From Microbacterium aurum (GTDB lineage Bacteria > Actinomycetota > Actinomycetes > Actinomycetales > Microbacteriaceae), in NCBI RefSeq assembly GCF_016907815.1, contig NZ_JAFBCQ010000001.1, positions 2,418,001-2,482,000 on the forward strand: a stretch of 64,000 nt of DNA, in the 5' to 3' direction. Both the position numbers and the translations under genes were made by a program. Below, in pieces: positions 1 to 11,262 of the stretch. Within the stretch, counting starts at the first letter, position 1. Each line of letters opens with the position of its first letter. The notes under the pieces are model-generated. The model was not told the DNA's origin. It was given only the letters and a program-made list of their open reading frames with translations, and searched no databases.

Positions 1-328
1 CCGCATCCTCGACGCCGCGCGTCTCGCTCACGAGGGCGGATACGTCCTCTCGCCGCGCGTCGCGAAGGAGCTCGTGGCCTCGGTGCAGCAGTCCGACGCA
101 CGCGCGCCGCGCGACCTGACCCCCGCGGAGGTTCTGTCCGAGCGTGAGCTCGAAGTCGTGTCGCTGCTGGCGCAGGGCATGTCGAACGCCGAGATCGGCG
201 CCGCACTGTTCCTGTCCGAGGCCACGGTGAAGTCGCACCTCAGCCGCATCACCGCGAAGTGGGGCGTGCGCGACCGCATCCAGGTGCTCATCCGCGCCGC
301 GCAGCTCGGGCTCGTCACCCTCTCCTGA
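1..328 (+). CDS. LuxR-family response regulator, C-terminal part (5' end outside window)
   Basis: The open frame enters from the left edge in frame 2 and stops at 326-328. The last 65 or so residues are a LuxR/FixJ-type DNA-binding helix-turn-helix. It starts at LSERELEVVSLLAQGMSN, continues through EIGAALFLSEATVKSHLSRI and ends in a helix with LIRAAQLGLV. The upstream portion (RILDAARLAHEGGYVLSPRV) looks like the end of a receiver domain and its linker, as in NarL-type regulators. The protein would bind DNA as a dimer after phosphorylation by a partner histidine kinase, which is not in the window. The gene converges on the topoisomerase gene, with only 27 bp between the stop codons. The family is confident; the target genes are unknown. 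Confidence 0.85.
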   Translation, partial: RILDAARLAHEGGYVLSPRVAKELVASVQQSDARAPRDLTPAEVLSERELEVVSLLAQGMSNAEIGAALFLSEATVKSHLSRITAKWGVRDRIQVLIRAAQLGLVTLS

Positions 329-355
329 GGCGTCGAGCCACGCCGGCGAGGCCGG

Positions 356-2800
356 TCAGGCGATGACGGTGCCGACGGCGGCGACCACGGCATCGAGCGG
401 CTGACCGGAGGCGTCGCGCTTCGCGCCGACATCCGGCAGCTGGCGCACGGAGCCGTCCGCCCCCAGCGCCCGCGGGTGCACACCCACCCACGCCAGCGTC
501 AGCGCGTCCTCGCCCTTCAGGAACCGCTGCGCGCGCACGCCGCCGGTGGCACGGCCCTTCGCGGGGAACTCGTCGAACGCCGACACCTTCGCGCTGCCGG
601 CGTCGGTGCCCGCGATCGCCTGCGTCGACCCCGCGATCGTGACGACGACGGCATCCGCCTCGGCCGGCACCGCGGTGAAGGCGATCGCCTCAGTGCCCGG
701 CGCGAGGCGGATGCCGGCCATGCCGCCGGCCGCGCGCCCCTGCGGCCGGACGCTCGCGGCGTCGAAGCGGAGCAGCTGTGCGTCGGCGGCGACGAAGACG
801 AGCTCGACGCCGTCTGGAGCGAGCGCCGCACCCACGACGCGGTCGCCGGGCTTCAGGGCGACGATCTCGACGTCGTGCTTGCCGGGGGGCAGCTCCGAGG
901 TGGCGACGCGCTTGACGACGCCCTGCGCCGTCCCCAGCGCCACGATGTGGTCGCCGAGGGGCACGATGGCGACGACGTGCTCGCCTCCGCTCAAGCCCAG
1001 GTACTGGTCGGCACGGATCCCCGCCGCGAGCTGCACCGCATTGGCGGGAACAGACGGCAGATCGACGGGAGAGAAGCGGACGAGGCGTCCCGCGGTCGTG
1101 ATCGCGCCCACGTCACCGCGCGTCGTGGCGTCGACCGCGCCGCGGATGCCGTCGTGCTTCGCGCGTCGCGTCGGCGCGACGACGCCGCCCTCGTCGGAGA
1201 GCTCGGCGCGCACCATGCGGCCCGTGGCCGAGAGGAACACCCGGCACGGCGCATCCGCGATCTGCAGGTCGGCCGGGGAGGCGCTGCGCGACCGGGGCGC
1301 CACGGGGCCGCCGTTGAGCAGCAGGGTGCGGCGAGGCGTGCCGAAGGTCTCCGCGGCGGCATCCAGTTCGCGCGCCACCTGAGCACGCAGCAGCACTTCG
1401 CTGCCGAGCAGCTCCTCGAGGTGCGCGATCTCCGCCTTCAGGGTGTCGCGCTCGGACTCCAGCTCGATCCGCGAGAAGCGCGTGAGGCGCCGCAGCCGCA
1501 GCTCGAGGATGTACTCCGCCTGCGCCTCCGAGAGGTCGAAGACGCTCATCAGCTTCGTGCGCGCCTGCTCGGTGTCGTCCGAGCCGCGGATGACCTGGAT
1601 CACCTCGTCGATGTCGAGGATCGCGATGAGGAGGCCCTCGACGAGGTGCAGCCGTTCCTGCTTGCGCGCCAGGCGATAGCGGCTGCGCCGCGTCACGACC
1701 TGGATGCGGTGGTCGAGATAGACGCGCAGCAGCGGCTTCAGCCCCAGCGTCTGCGGCTGACCGTCCACGAGCGCGACGTTGTTGATGCCGAAGGAGTCCT
1801 CCAGCGGCGTCAGCCGATACAGCTGCTCGAGGACGGCGGCCGGGTCGAACCCCGTCTTGATGCCGATCACGAGTCGCAGACCGTGGTTGCGGTCGGTCAG
1901 GTCGTTGACGTCCGCGATGCCGGTGAGCTTCTTCGAGCTCACCGCATCCTTGATCTTCTCGATGACCCGCTCCGCGCCCACCATGTACGGCAGCTCCGTC
2001 ACGACGAGGCCGGTGCGGCGCGGGCCGAGCGATTCGATCGCCACCTTGGCGCGGGTGCGGAACGTGCCGCGACCGGTCTCGTACGCGTCGGCGATGCCGT
2101 CGAGACCCACGATGATGCCACCGCCGGGGAGGTCGGGGCCGGGGACGAACTCCATCAGCTCCCGCGTCGTGGCGTCGGGGTTCTCCAGCAGGTGCACCGC
2201 CGCCGCGACGACCTCGATGAGGTTGTGCGGAGCCATGTTCGTCGCCATGCCGACCGCGATGCCGGAGGCGCCGTTGACCAGCAGGTTCGGGAAGGCGGCC
2301 GGCAGCACCTCGGGCTGCATGAACTGGCCGTCGTAATTCGGGATGAAGTCGACGACGTCCTCGTCGAGGTTCTCGGTGAGGGCGAGGGCAGCCGGCGCGA
2401 GGCGCGCCTCGGTGTACCGGGCGGCGGCGGGGCCGTCATCGAGCGAGCCGAAGTTGCCGTGCCCGTCGACGAGGGGCACACGCAGCGCCCACGGCTGCGC
2501 CAGCCGCACGAGGGCGTCGTAGATGGCGGAGTCGCCGTGCGGGTGCAGCTTTCCCATCACCTCGCCGACGACGCGGGCGCTCTTGACGTGTCCGCGGTCG
2601 GGCCGCAGTCCCATGTCGGCCATCTGGTACAGGATGCGCCGCTGCACTGGCTTGAGCCCGTCACGGGCGTCGGGGAGGGCGCGCGAGTAGATGACCGAGT
2701 ATGCGTACTCCAGGAACGAGTCCTGCATCTCCGCCGAGACGTCGACGTCCTCGATGCGGCCGTGATCCTCGGGGATGGGCGAGGTACGCGAAGCTGCCAT
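356..2800 (-). CDS. parC: DNA topoisomerase (ATP-hydrolysing) subunit A, ParC-like
   Basis: This is the 814-residue DNA-cleaving subunit of a type IIA topoisomerase. With a GyrB/ParE-type ATPase subunit it relaxes or decatenates DNA. The N-terminal breakage-reunion domain contains [20 protein letters not shown] (about residues 34-53), the quinolone-region sequence [19 protein letters not shown], and the catalytic tyrosine in AARYTEARL (Tyr129). The C-terminal beta-pinwheel repeats are present, but I see no gyrase-type QRRGGKG box. That favours a ParC/topoisomerase IV A subunit over GyrA. The start ATG at 2798-2800 was chosen because [14 protein letters not shown] is a normal N-terminus and an AGGGAG lies upstream. 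The open frame continues to 3334, but that extension is arginine- and proline-rich and overlaps the next gene. The ParC/GyrA distinction is an inference. Confidence 0.9.
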   Translation of the reverse strand: MAASRTSPIPEDHGRIEDVDVSAEMQDSFLEYAYSVIYSRALPDARDGLKPVQRRILYQMADMGLRPDRGHVKSARVVGEVMGKLHPHGDSAIYDALVRLAQPWALRVPLVDGHGNFGSLDDGPAAARYTEARLAPAALALTENLDEDVVDFIPNYDGQFMQPEVLPAAFPNLLVNGASGIAVGMATNMAPHNLIEVVAAAVHLLENPDATTRELMEFVPGPDLPGGGIIVGLDGIADAYETGRGTFRTRAKVAIESLGPRRTGLVVTELPYMVGAERVIEKIKDAVSSKKLTGIADVNDLTDRNHGLRLVIGIKTGFDPAAVLEQLYRLTPLEDSFGINNVALVDGQPQTLGLKPLLRVYLDHRIQVVTRRSRYRLARKQERLHLVEGLLIAILDIDEVIQVIRGSDDTEQARTKLMSVFDLSEAQAEYILELRLRRLTRFSRIELESERDTLKAEIAHLEELLGSEVLLRAQVARELDAAAETFGTPRRTLLLNGGPVAPRSRSASPADLQIADAPCRVFLSATGRMVRAELSDEGGVVAPTRRAKHDGIRGAVDATTRGDVGAITTAGRLVRFSPVDLPSVPANAVQLAAGIRADQYLGLSGGEHVVAIVPLGDHIVALGTAQGVVKRVATSELPPGKHDVEIVALKPGDRVVGAALAPDGVELVFVAADAQLLRFDAASVRPQGRAAGGMAGIRLAPGTEAIAFTAVPAEADAVVVTIAGSTQAIAGTDAGSAKVSAFDEFPAKGRATGGVRAQRFLKGEDALTLAWVGVHPRALGADGSVRQLPDVGAKRDASGQPLDAVVAAVGTVIA

Positions 2801-2872
2801 GGATCTGCGTGGCTCCCTGTGGTCGGGCGGGTGCCGTAACGGCGACGGGAAAGGGCCTCGTCCGCCGTGTGC

Positions 2873-2878
2873 GAGACT
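2873..2878 (+). promoter_or_regulatory. -10-like hexamer for a leaderless transcript
   Basis: GAGACT ends seven bases before the ATG at 2886, the spacing that recurs throughout the window. It deviates from TANNNT at the first base, so it is a weaker example. It helps choose ATG 2886 over in-frame codons further upstream. Confidence 0.4.
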
Positions 2879-2885
2879 GGCCCCG

Positions 2886-4022
2886 ATGTCCCTCAGCCTA
2901 CCCGTGGACCCTCCTTCGGCCCGGAGCCTCACCGGTGTCGTGCCGCAACTGATCGACGCGCTGACGGGCCGCCCCGGCTGGTTTCCCGTCGCGCGGTCGG
3001 CGATCGTCGTGCTGGTGGACGGCCTCGGCCGCGGCAACCTCACGGCGCGCTCCGGCCACGCGCGGTTCCTCACGTCGCGGATGGGAAAGAAGGATGCCGC
3101 CCGCACCACGTTCCCCGCGACCACGGCGACGGCGCTCACGAGCCTGCTCACCGGCACCGACGCCGGCGTCCACGGCATCGTGGGATACCGTGCGCGGGTG
3201 CCGGGTACGCGGACCGCGCCCAACCAGTTGAAGGGCTGGGAGACCGACGGCCTGGATCCGTTGACCTGGCAGCGCGCGCAGCCGCTGCTGGAACGGGAGT
3301 CCGCGGCCGGTCGCCGTTGCTTCGTGGTCTCCAAGGCGAGCTACGCGGGGACGGGATTCACCCGTGCCATCCAGCGCGGCGCCGAGTTCGTTCCCGGGGG
3401 ATCGCCTCGCGAGCGCCTGGAGATCGCCGCGGACCTCGCGTCGCGGCATCCCGGGTCCCTCGTCTACGTCTACCTCCCCGAATTGGACACGATCGGACAC
3501 GCGCGCGGCTGGGAGTCCGACGGCTGGATCGCCGCGCTCGAAGGGCTCGATGCCGCGCTGTCGTCGTTCGAAGACCAGCTGGATTCCGGCACCGGCGCCG
3601 TCGTCACCGCCGATCACGGCATGATCGACGTCCCGTCCCACAGCCAGGTGCTGCTGCGGGACGGCGACGACCTGTTGCGCGACGTCGAGCTCGTCGCCGG
3701 CGAGCCGCGGCTGCTGCAGCTGTACGTCCGCGACGGTGCGACCCGCGACGTGGCCGCACGGTGGCACGCGTCGGAGGACGGTCGTTCCTGGGTGCTGACG
3801 CGCGACGAGGCGATCGCGGCCGGCCTGTACGGATCGACGGTGGATGCCGAGGTGATCCCGCGGATCGGCGATGTGCTCGTGGCCGCGCGCGGAGTCGTCG
3901 CGTACTACGACGATCGTCTCGCCGACAAGAAGCCGCAGCGCATGATCGGCCAGCACGGCTCGCTCACCGATCAGGAGCGGATCGTGCCCCTCATCCGACT
4001 CGGCGCGTTCGCAGGAGGCTAG
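2886..4022 (+). CDS. Alkaline phosphatase-family protein / nucleotide pyrophosphatase
   Basis: The 378-residue protein has the alkaline phosphatase superfamily fold of the phosphodiesterase/nucleotide pyrophosphatase type. VVLVDGLG near residue 44 supplies the first metal aspartate. [17 protein letters not shown] near residue 80 carries the nucleophilic threonine. [10 protein letters not shown] and VTADHGMID supply the remaining metal ligands. No signal peptide is obvious, so it is probably cytosolic. Substrate cannot be told from sequence; family members hydrolyse phosphodiesters or phosphonates. The gene is divergent from parC and lies upstream of sepH in the conserved actinobacterial order. 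The start was set at ATG 2886 because of the -10-like hexamer just before it and because the upstream extension is low in content. Confidence 0.85.
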   Translation: MSLSLPVDPPSARSLTGVVPQLIDALTGRPGWFPVARSAIVVLVDGLGRGNLTARSGHARFLTSRMGKKDAARTTFPATTATALTSLLTGTDAGVHGIVGYRARVPGTRTAPNQLKGWETDGLDPLTWQRAQPLLERESAAGRRCFVVSKASYAGTGFTRAIQRGAEFVPGGSPRERLEIAADLASRHPGSLVYVYLPELDTIGHARGWESDGWIAALEGLDAALSSFEDQLDSGTGAVVTADHGMIDVPSHSQVLLRDGDDLLRDVELVAGEPRLLQLYVRDGATRDVAARWHASEDGRSWVLTRDEAIAAGLYGSTVDAEVIPRIGDVLVAARGVVAYYDDRLADKKPQRMIGQHGSLTDQERIVPLIRLGAFAGG

Positions 4023-4024
4023 CC

Positions 4025-4067
4025 GCGTTTCGTCTCGCTCGTTCCTCGCTCGCTCAACGACCGGGGG
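4025..4067 (+). repeat. REP-like intergenic sequence between convergent genes
   Basis: Directly after the phosphatase stop codon lies a run starting GCGTTTCGTCTCGCT and continuing through CGCTCGCTCAACGACC. The first 15 bases recur exactly at 55338-55352, again immediately after a stop codon. I recall similar GTCGTTGAGCGAGC...GACGAAAC strings in Microbacterium intergenic regions, but that needs a search. It has no strong hairpin and no T-run. Confidence 0.55.
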
Positions 4068-4075
4068 TCACAGGC

Positions 4076-5122
4076 TCAGGAACCATCCTCGGTGCGGGCG
4101 CCGAAGACGATCTCGTCCCAGGAGGGCATGGAGGTGCGTCCCTTGCGCCGCGAGGCCTCGCTGATGACGGTGTCCTCCAGCGGCTCTTCGTCCGCCTCTC
4201 CGTCGGCGGGAGCTTCGTCGTACCCCGGCTCGAGGGCATCGAACAGCGCCACGGGGGAGTGCGGACGGTCGTCGGCCTCTTCGGCGGGCATCGGCTCGCG
4301 CTGACCGCGGCGGCGGCGCAGGGCCTCCAGCAGGTCGGCGGTCTCGGCGGAGGTGACCGCGTGGTCCGGCGCGCGCTTGATCGCGGCATCCTGCACCGCC
4401 GCCGTGACCGGCGCGCGCATCTCGGGACGAACGATGTCGGCCTCGGGAGCGCCCGCCTCGGTCTCGACGTCAAGGCGGCGAGGTCCGAAGGCTCCGGAGT
4501 CGAAGCGCGACGAATCCTTCAGCGGCGAGGCGTCGAGGGCACGCAGGCGGGGGATGAGCCCCTCGGGCAACGACCCCTGACGAGAGAGCTGGGTGGCGTC
4601 CGCGTTCTGCGGCGCAAGGCTGCTGCGCCGCGGGTCGAAGCTCCAGCGCGCGTCGTGGTCCACGTCGTTCGCGGTGAACTCCAGCTTGACGACCCAGCCG
4701 GACTCCTCTTTCCAGCTCGTCCAGCGTTCGCCCACGGCGCCCGCTTCGGCGAGCTTGGCTCGCACCGCGACGCCGAACGTCGGCTGGGCGTCGCCGTCGA
4801 TCTCCCCGGCGACGAGCACCGGCACGGCAAGGGCCTGACCGACGATGTGCTCGCGCTCGGCGAGGACGGGGCGCTCGAACCGCTGCACGTCTTCGAGGCG
4901 CGCACCGAGCAGCTCGGCCACCTCCTCGGCGGACAGCCCGGACCGGATGTGCGCCTGGATGTCGCGGGGGCTCGGGCGTGCACCGCGCGGCTCGCTGTCG
5001 CGCTCGACCCGACGCAGCTGCGAGCGCAGCGTCTCGTCGACGGCGAGAGCGAAGCGGTCGCCCGATTCGGTCGCGAGGACGAGGACTCCCTCCTCGATCC
5101 CGATGACTCTGAGCTGCTCCAT
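4076..5122 (-). CDS. sepH: Septation protein SepH (DUF3071)
   Basis: The 348-residue protein matches SepH, an actinobacterial division protein that binds FtsZ and promotes Z-ring assembly. The N-terminal DUF3071 domain begins MEQLRVIGIEEGVLVLATES. It contains the helix-turn-helix-like stretch HIRSGLSAEEVAELLGARL and the conserved WTSWKEESGWVVKLEF region. The C-terminal half is acidic and disordered-looking and ends with MPSWDEIVFG, a typical SepH tail motif. The start at ATG 5120-5122 is supported by GGAGG about ten bases upstream. The gene is monocistronic on the minus strand and divergent from the DUF4193 gene across 249 bp. Confidence 0.9.
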   Translation of the reverse strand: MEQLRVIGIEEGVLVLATESGDRFALAVDETLRSQLRRVERDSEPRGARPSPRDIQAHIRSGLSAEEVAELLGARLEDVQRFERPVLAEREHIVGQALAVPVLVAGEIDGDAQPTFGVAVRAKLAEAGAVGERWTSWKEESGWVVKLEFTANDVDHDARWSFDPRRSSLAPQNADATQLSRQGSLPEGLIPRLRALDASPLKDSSRFDSGAFGPRRLDVETEAGAPEADIVRPEMRAPVTAAVQDAAIKRAPDHAVTSAETADLLEALRRRRGQREPMPAEEADDRPHSPVALFDALEPGYDEAPADGEADEEPLEDTVISEASRRKGRTSMPSWDEIVFGARTEDGS

Positions 5123-5371
5123 GCGAATCACGCCTCCAGTTCCCTGCGTGGGCACCATTCGATCGCCCCCATGCTGACACAGCAGATCCCCGGCATCCGG
5201 GAATACCGCGGGCGCGCCGTGAGTTTCAGGCGACGCACCCGCCACAAGCGGGCATCACCGCGACGATCATTTGCGAAATGCAGAACCGTCGTGCAAACTA
5301 TCGCCGCCCGCAGGACGCACCTCGCGTTCGGATCGACGAGCCGGCACTGGCACAACCTGGAAGTTGAGAGC
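5123..5371. other. Divergent control region between sepH and the DUF4193 gene
   Basis: This 249-bp gap holds no credible gene. On the plus strand TTGCGA near 5272 and AAACTAT near 5301 could form a sigma-A-type promoter for the DUF4193 gene with a leader of about 60 bases. The sepH ribosome-binding site GGAGG is at 5132-5136. No strong palindrome was seen. Confidence 0.4.
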
Positions 5372-5662
5372 ATGGCGACCGACTACGACGCCCCCCGCAA
5401 GACCGACGACGACAGCGAGTCGATCGAGGCCCTGAAGGAGCGCGTCCCCGACAAGCTCTCGGCGTCGGTGGACGTCGAGGACGCGGACAACCCCTCCGGC
5501 TTCGAGCTGCCGGGTGCCGACCTGTCCGACCTGGAGCTCGACGTCGTGGTGCTCCCGCCGCAGGAGGACGAGTTCACCTGCATCGAGTGCTTCCTGGTGA
5601 AGCACCGCACCCAGATCGACCACGAGACCGCCGCGGGCGCCGTCTGCGTGGAGTGCGCCTGA
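5372..5662 (+). CDS. DUF4193 small zinc-ribbon protein
   Basis: This 96-residue acidic protein begins MATDYDAPRKTDDDSESIEA and has two CxxC pairs at its end, CIECF and CVECA, separated by about 24 residues. They probably coordinate one zinc ion. The family is conserved across Actinobacteria next to dut and sepH, but I know of no established function. The start ATG 5372 has GGAAG about eight bases upstream. A perfect bidirectional hairpin follows, so the gene is probably transcribed alone. RNA-polymerase binding has been proposed for other small actinobacterial zinc-ribbon proteins, but nothing here proves it. Confidence 0.88.
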   Translation: MATDYDAPRKTDDDSESIEALKERVPDKLSASVDVEDADNPSGFELPGADLSDLELDVVVLPPQEDEFTCIECFLVKHRTQIDHETAAGAVCVECA

Positions 5663-5680
5663 TCCGCTGACCGCCACCCT

Positions 5681-5709
5681 CTGACGCCGGCCCTCGTGGC
5701 CGGCGTCAG
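5681..5709. terminator. Bidirectional hairpin terminator
   Basis: CTGACGCCGGCC pairs perfectly with GGCCGGCGTCAG over 12 bp with a 5-base loop. It lies between the convergent DUF4193 and DUF3093 genes and can serve both. There is no T-run, as is common in high-GC Actinobacteria. Confidence 0.8.
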
Positions 5710-5714
5710 TCGTG

Positions 5715-6200
5715 TCAGCGTCGACCGGCGTCGCGCTGCGCGCGCTGGATCGCCGCGATCACGCGATCGGGGGTGCGCGTCGAGAACACCCACTCGGTCA
5801 CCGGGTCGCCGGGATCGGTGACCGGCACGCGCACGACGGGGTCGATACCGCCCCGCAGCAGATGCCATGCGGTGCGCGACAGCTCCGGCCCGCGCGCCGC
5901 CCGCGCCTGCTCGGCCGCGAGGCCCACCGGCTCTCCCAGCTCGCTCACCGGGATGTGCGCCCGCCCGACCCGCAACTCCCCTCCGACGACGCTCACGACG
6001 GGCGATGCCCGCACGAGCAGCGTCACGATCAGTGCCGCCGCGGCCAGGCCCGCCAGCAGCGCGACGGTCGCGTCGAGGGGGACGAACACGAGCGCGACCA
6101 TCGGGGCGATCACGGCGGCGCTCAGCAGCGTCCACAGCGAAGGGCTCAGGCGTTCCCGATAGTGGACGGCGGGGGAGGCGGCTGCGGTGGCGATGTGCAT
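5715..6200 (-). CDS. DUF3093 membrane protein
   Basis: The 161-residue protein starts MHIATAAASPAVHYRERLSP. It has two adjacent hydrophobic helices (about residues 25-65: LWTLLSAAVIAPMVALVFV and VALLAGLAAAALIVTLLV), followed by a soluble beta-rich domain ending in VFSTRTPDRVIAAIQRAQ. This is the usual architecture of DUF3093, an actinobacterial family of unknown function found beside dut. The start ATG at 6198-6200 leaves only 12 bp to the divergent dut gene. GAGGGT lies just ahead as a close ribosome-binding site. No enzymatic motif is visible. Confidence 0.85.
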   Translation of the reverse strand: MHIATAAASPAVHYRERLSPSLWTLLSAAVIAPMVALVFVPLDATVALLAGLAAAALIVTLLVRASPVVSVVGGELRVGRAHIPVSELGEPVGLAAEQARAARGPELSRTAWHLLRGGIDPVVRVPVTDPGDPVTEWVFSTRTPDRVIAAIQRAQRDAGRR

Positions 6201-6206
6201 TACCCT
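6201..6206 (+). promoter_or_regulatory. -10 hexamer of dut (leaderless)
   Basis: TACCCT is followed by six bases and then the GTG at 6213. The whole divergent spacer between DUF3093 and dut is only 12 bp, so the dut promoter must overlap the DUF3093 start codon region. Confidence 0.5.
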
Positions 6207-6212
6207 CGTGGA

Positions 6213-6662
6213 GTGATCGAATCCGTGGACGTACCCATTATCGCGTCGCAGGTTCCCGAGTACGCCCACCCGGGCGATGCGGGCGCGGATCTGGTCTCGG
6301 CAGAAGCACTGCGGCTCGAACCCGGTGAGCGGGCTCTCGTCGGCACCGGGGTGCGCATCGCGCTGCCGGACGGGTACGCGGCCTTCGTCGTCCCGCGCAG
6401 CGGCCTCGCGGCCAAGCACGGCATCACGATCGTCAACGCGCCCGGCACCGTCGATGCCGGCTACCGCGGCGAGATCAAGGTCGCGCTGCTGAACACCGAC
6501 GCCCGCGCGGCCTACGACATCGCCGTCGGCGACCGCATCGCACAGATGATCGTCATGCCGGTCCCGCGAGCACGGTTCCTCCCGGTCGAGGTCCTGCCTG
6601 AATCGCCGCGCGGCGAGGGCGGGTTCGGGTCCACCGGCCACCAGACAGGAGTCACCTCATGA
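6213..6662 (+). CDS. dut: Deoxyuridine 5'-triphosphate nucleotidohydrolase (dUTPase)
   Basis: The 149-residue protein hydrolyses dUTP to dUMP and diphosphate, keeping uracil out of DNA and supplying dTMP synthesis. All five trimeric dUTPase motifs are visible: HPGDAGADL (I), PRSGLAAKHG (II), APGTVDAGYRGEIKV (III), RIAQMIV (IV) and the C-terminal GEGGFGSTGH (V). The GTG start at 6213 is preferred because TACCCT lies six bases upstream, suggesting a leaderless message. The stop overlaps the next ATG by 4 bp, so dut, DUF3710 and DUF3159 form a coupled operon. Confidence 0.95.
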   Translation: MIESVDVPIIASQVPEYAHPGDAGADLVSAEALRLEPGERALVGTGVRIALPDGYAAFVVPRSGLAAKHGITIVNAPGTVDAGYRGEIKVALLNTDARAAYDIAVGDRIAQMIVMPVPRARFLPVEVLPESPRGEGGFGSTGHQTGVTS

Positions 6663-7240
6663 GCGACGACGTCACCCCCGTCGGCTTCGGCGACCGCGCT
6701 TCGACGGGTCCGTTCGACGAGTCCGAAGCGAACCCGGTCCGTCCTTACATCGACCTCGGCGGCATCAAGGTGCTGCCTCGCGAGGGTCTGAACCTGCGAC
6801 TGGAGGTCGAGGAGCAGACCAAGCGCATCGTCGCGGTCGGCCTGGACTACGCCGAGTCCACACTGCAGGTGCAGCCGTTCGCGGCCCCGCGCTCCAGCGG
6901 ACTGTGGGACGAGACGCGTGACCAGATCCGACAGCAGATCCGCCAGCAGGGCGGCCGCGTCGAGGAGCGCGAGGGGCCGCTCGGTCCGGAGCTTCTCGCC
7001 GAGGTGCCGGTGGCCGGCCCCGACGGCACGCAGGGCAAGCGCCTCGCGCGGTTCGTCGGCGTCGACGGCCCCCGCTGGTTCCTCCGCGGCGTCATCGGCG
7101 GCGCCGCGACCAGTGACGTCGAGGCGGCTGCTCGGGTCGAAGACCTGTTCCGCTCGATCGTCGTGGTCCGCGGCGGCAGCCCCATGCCGCCGCGCGATCT
7201 CATCCCGCTGAAGATGCCCGCCGCCCCCGGCACCGCATGA
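6659..7240 (+). CDS. DUF3710 domain protein
   Basis: This 193-residue acidic soluble protein begins MSDDVTPVGFGDRASTGPFD. It contains the family hallmarks YIDLGGIKVLPREGLNLRLE, VQPFAAPRSSGLWDE and RWFLRGVIGG. DUF3710 is conserved in Actinobacteria between dut and DUF3159 and has no established role. It overlaps dut and the following gene by 4 bp each (ATGA), which implies translational coupling. No transmembrane segment or cysteine pair is present. Confidence 0.9.
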   Translation: MSDDVTPVGFGDRASTGPFDESEANPVRPYIDLGGIKVLPREGLNLRLEVEEQTKRIVAVGLDYAESTLQVQPFAAPRSSGLWDETRDQIRQQIRQQGGRVEEREGPLGPELLAEVPVAGPDGTQGKRLARFVGVDGPRWFLRGVIGGAATSDVEAAARVEDLFRSIVVVRGGSPMPPRDLIPLKMPAAPGTA

Positions 7241-8007
7241 GTACTCCCGCCGAAGACCCGCACGCCGCCGCCACGCCCCGTGAGCCGCGGGAGACCGGAC
7301 TGGAGCCGCCGGCGCCCGCCACGGCATCCGAGATCCTCGGCCAGGTCCTCGGCGGCGCGGCCCGCAAAGCGGGACTCGACCCGAACGCGCAGAGCCACAC
7401 CGGTCATGTTGTCTGGGCGGCGATGGGCGGGTGGCGCGGTGTGCTCGAGAGCGTCCTGCCCGGGCTCGCCTTCGTGCTGCTGTTCACCTTCACCCAGAAC
7501 CTCCTGCTCTCCCTGGTGTGCTCGGTGGGGCTCGCGGCCGCGTTCACCGTGGCCCGGCTGGTGCAGCGTTCCACCCTCAGCGCAGCGCTCGGCGGGCTCA
7601 TCGCGACGGTCGCGGCCGCTGCGCTCGCGCTGTGGACGGGTCGCGGCCAGGACAACTTCGTCCCGGGCCTCATCACCAACGCCGCATACGGCACGGCGTT
7701 CCTCGTCTCCGCCCTCATCGGCTGGTCGCTCATCGGGCTCGCGGTCGGGTTCCTCATGAACGAGGGCACGGCCTGGCGCGCGGACCCCCGCAAGCGACGC
7801 GTCTTCTTCTGGCTCGCGATGGCGTGGGCCGCCCTGTTCTTCGCGCGGCTGGCCGTGCAGCTGCCGTTCTACTTCTCCGGCGACGTGACGACGCTCGGCA
7901 CCGTGAAGCTCGTCATGGGTCTGCCCCTGTTCGCACCGCTCGTCGCCGTCACCTGGCTGGCCGTGCGCGCCGTCTATCCGAAGCCGCAGGCTCCTGCGGA
8001 GTCATGA
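7237..8007 (+). CDS. DUF3159 integral membrane protein
   Basis: The 256-residue protein has a soluble N-terminal region (about 65 residues including SEILGQVLGGAARKAG) followed by five or six hydrophobic helices. These include VLPGLAFVLLFTFTQNLLLS, an alanine-rich segment, and a last helix near MGLPLFAPLVAVTWLAVRAV. This matches DUF3159, an actinobacterial membrane family of unknown function. It is the third gene of the dut operon, overlapping DUF3710 by 4 bp. The stop codon at 8005-8007 lies three bases before a perfect 24-bp palindrome that probably belongs to acnA control. Confidence 0.88.
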   Translation: MSTPAEDPHAAATPREPRETGLEPPAPATASEILGQVLGGAARKAGLDPNAQSHTGHVVWAAMGGWRGVLESVLPGLAFVLLFTFTQNLLLSLVCSVGLAAAFTVARLVQRSTLSAALGGLIATVAAAALALWTGRGQDNFVPGLITNAAYGTAFLVSALIGWSLIGLAVGFLMNEGTAWRADPRKRRVFFWLAMAWAALFFARLAVQLPFYFSGDVTTLGTVKLVMGLPLFAPLVAVTWLAVRAVYPKPQAPAES

Positions 8008-8010
8008 TAG

Positions 8011-8034
8011 ATTTATCTTGATATCAAGATAAAT
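8011..8034. promoter_or_regulatory. Perfect 24-bp palindrome upstream of acnA (probable operator)
   Basis: The half-site ATTTATCTTGAT is followed directly by its exact reverse complement, with no spacer. It is strikingly AT-rich against the background. The lack of a loop argues against a terminator hairpin and favours a dimeric repressor site. It lies about 153 bp before the acnA start codon. The regulator is not identified. Confidence 0.7.
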
Positions 8035-8055
8035 TTCCGCGCCGGAACCGGTCTG

Positions 8056-8074
8056 TCGGGTTAGGCAGACCTCA
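8056..8074. promoter_or_regulatory. DtxR/IdeR-like iron box upstream of acnA
   Basis: The segment containing GGTTAGGCAGACCT matches 14 of 19 positions of the remembered iron-box consensus built around TTAGGTTAG and CTAACCTAA. Aconitase is an iron-sulfur enzyme, so iron control would make sense. This is a hand alignment without a score. Confidence 0.4.
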
Positions 8075-8186
8075 CTAGCCGCAGGCGAGACCGCCGAGGA
8101 AGATGGAAGCACGGGCGGCTGCCGATGCAGCGCGTGCGCGCACCGCCGACCCCAGCGCCCGCGGCCCCCAACGAAGGAGTAGAGAC

Positions 8187-11024
<2,838 letters not shown>

Positions 11025-11039
11025 GCCGCGCCGCGGCTG

Positions 11040-11085
11040 AAAGCCCCGGCATCCGCCCGTCTTCGGAGGGGGATGCCGGGGCTTT
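11040..11085. terminator. Strong hairpin terminator after acnA
   Basis: AAAGCCCCGGCATCC pairs with GGATGCCGGGGCTTT over 15 bp around a 16-base loop. The TTT of the second arm gives a short U-run on the plus strand. It begins 16 bases after the acnA stop. Confidence 0.85.
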
Positions 11086-11250
11086 CGCGTGCCGGGGGAA
11101 CGGTGGGCGACGGCGGTCGGGATTCGTCCGGCGCAAGGTGCGCCATCCCGCCCCGATAGACGCGATTCGCGACGGATGAGCGGGGCGGAGGCGGGCGAGG
11201 GGCGGATGCCGGGCCCGCTTGCGGCTACGACCGAGGGGACCGCTGCGACG

Positions 11251-11256
11251 TAGACT
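11251..11256 (+). promoter_or_regulatory. -10 hexamer of dxs (leaderless)
   Basis: TAGACT lies exactly six bases before the dxs ATG. The message is predicted to start at the A of the start codon or within a base or two. The preceding 160 bp (11086-11250) hold no gene that I can support. Confidence 0.55.
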
Positions 11257-11262
11257 CGGGGG

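Noticed and set aside
476..2839. 787-codon open frame antisense to the topoisomerase gene
   Set aside because: It is composed mostly of Arg, Ala, Asp and His with no recognisable domain, as expected for a shadow frame in very GC-rich DNA. The opposite strand encodes a conserved enzyme along its full length.
8011..8034. Reading the acnA palindrome as the terminator of the dut operon
   Set aside because: A zero-spacer palindrome of AT-rich sequence makes a weak hairpin and has no T-run beyond its own arm. An operator fits better.
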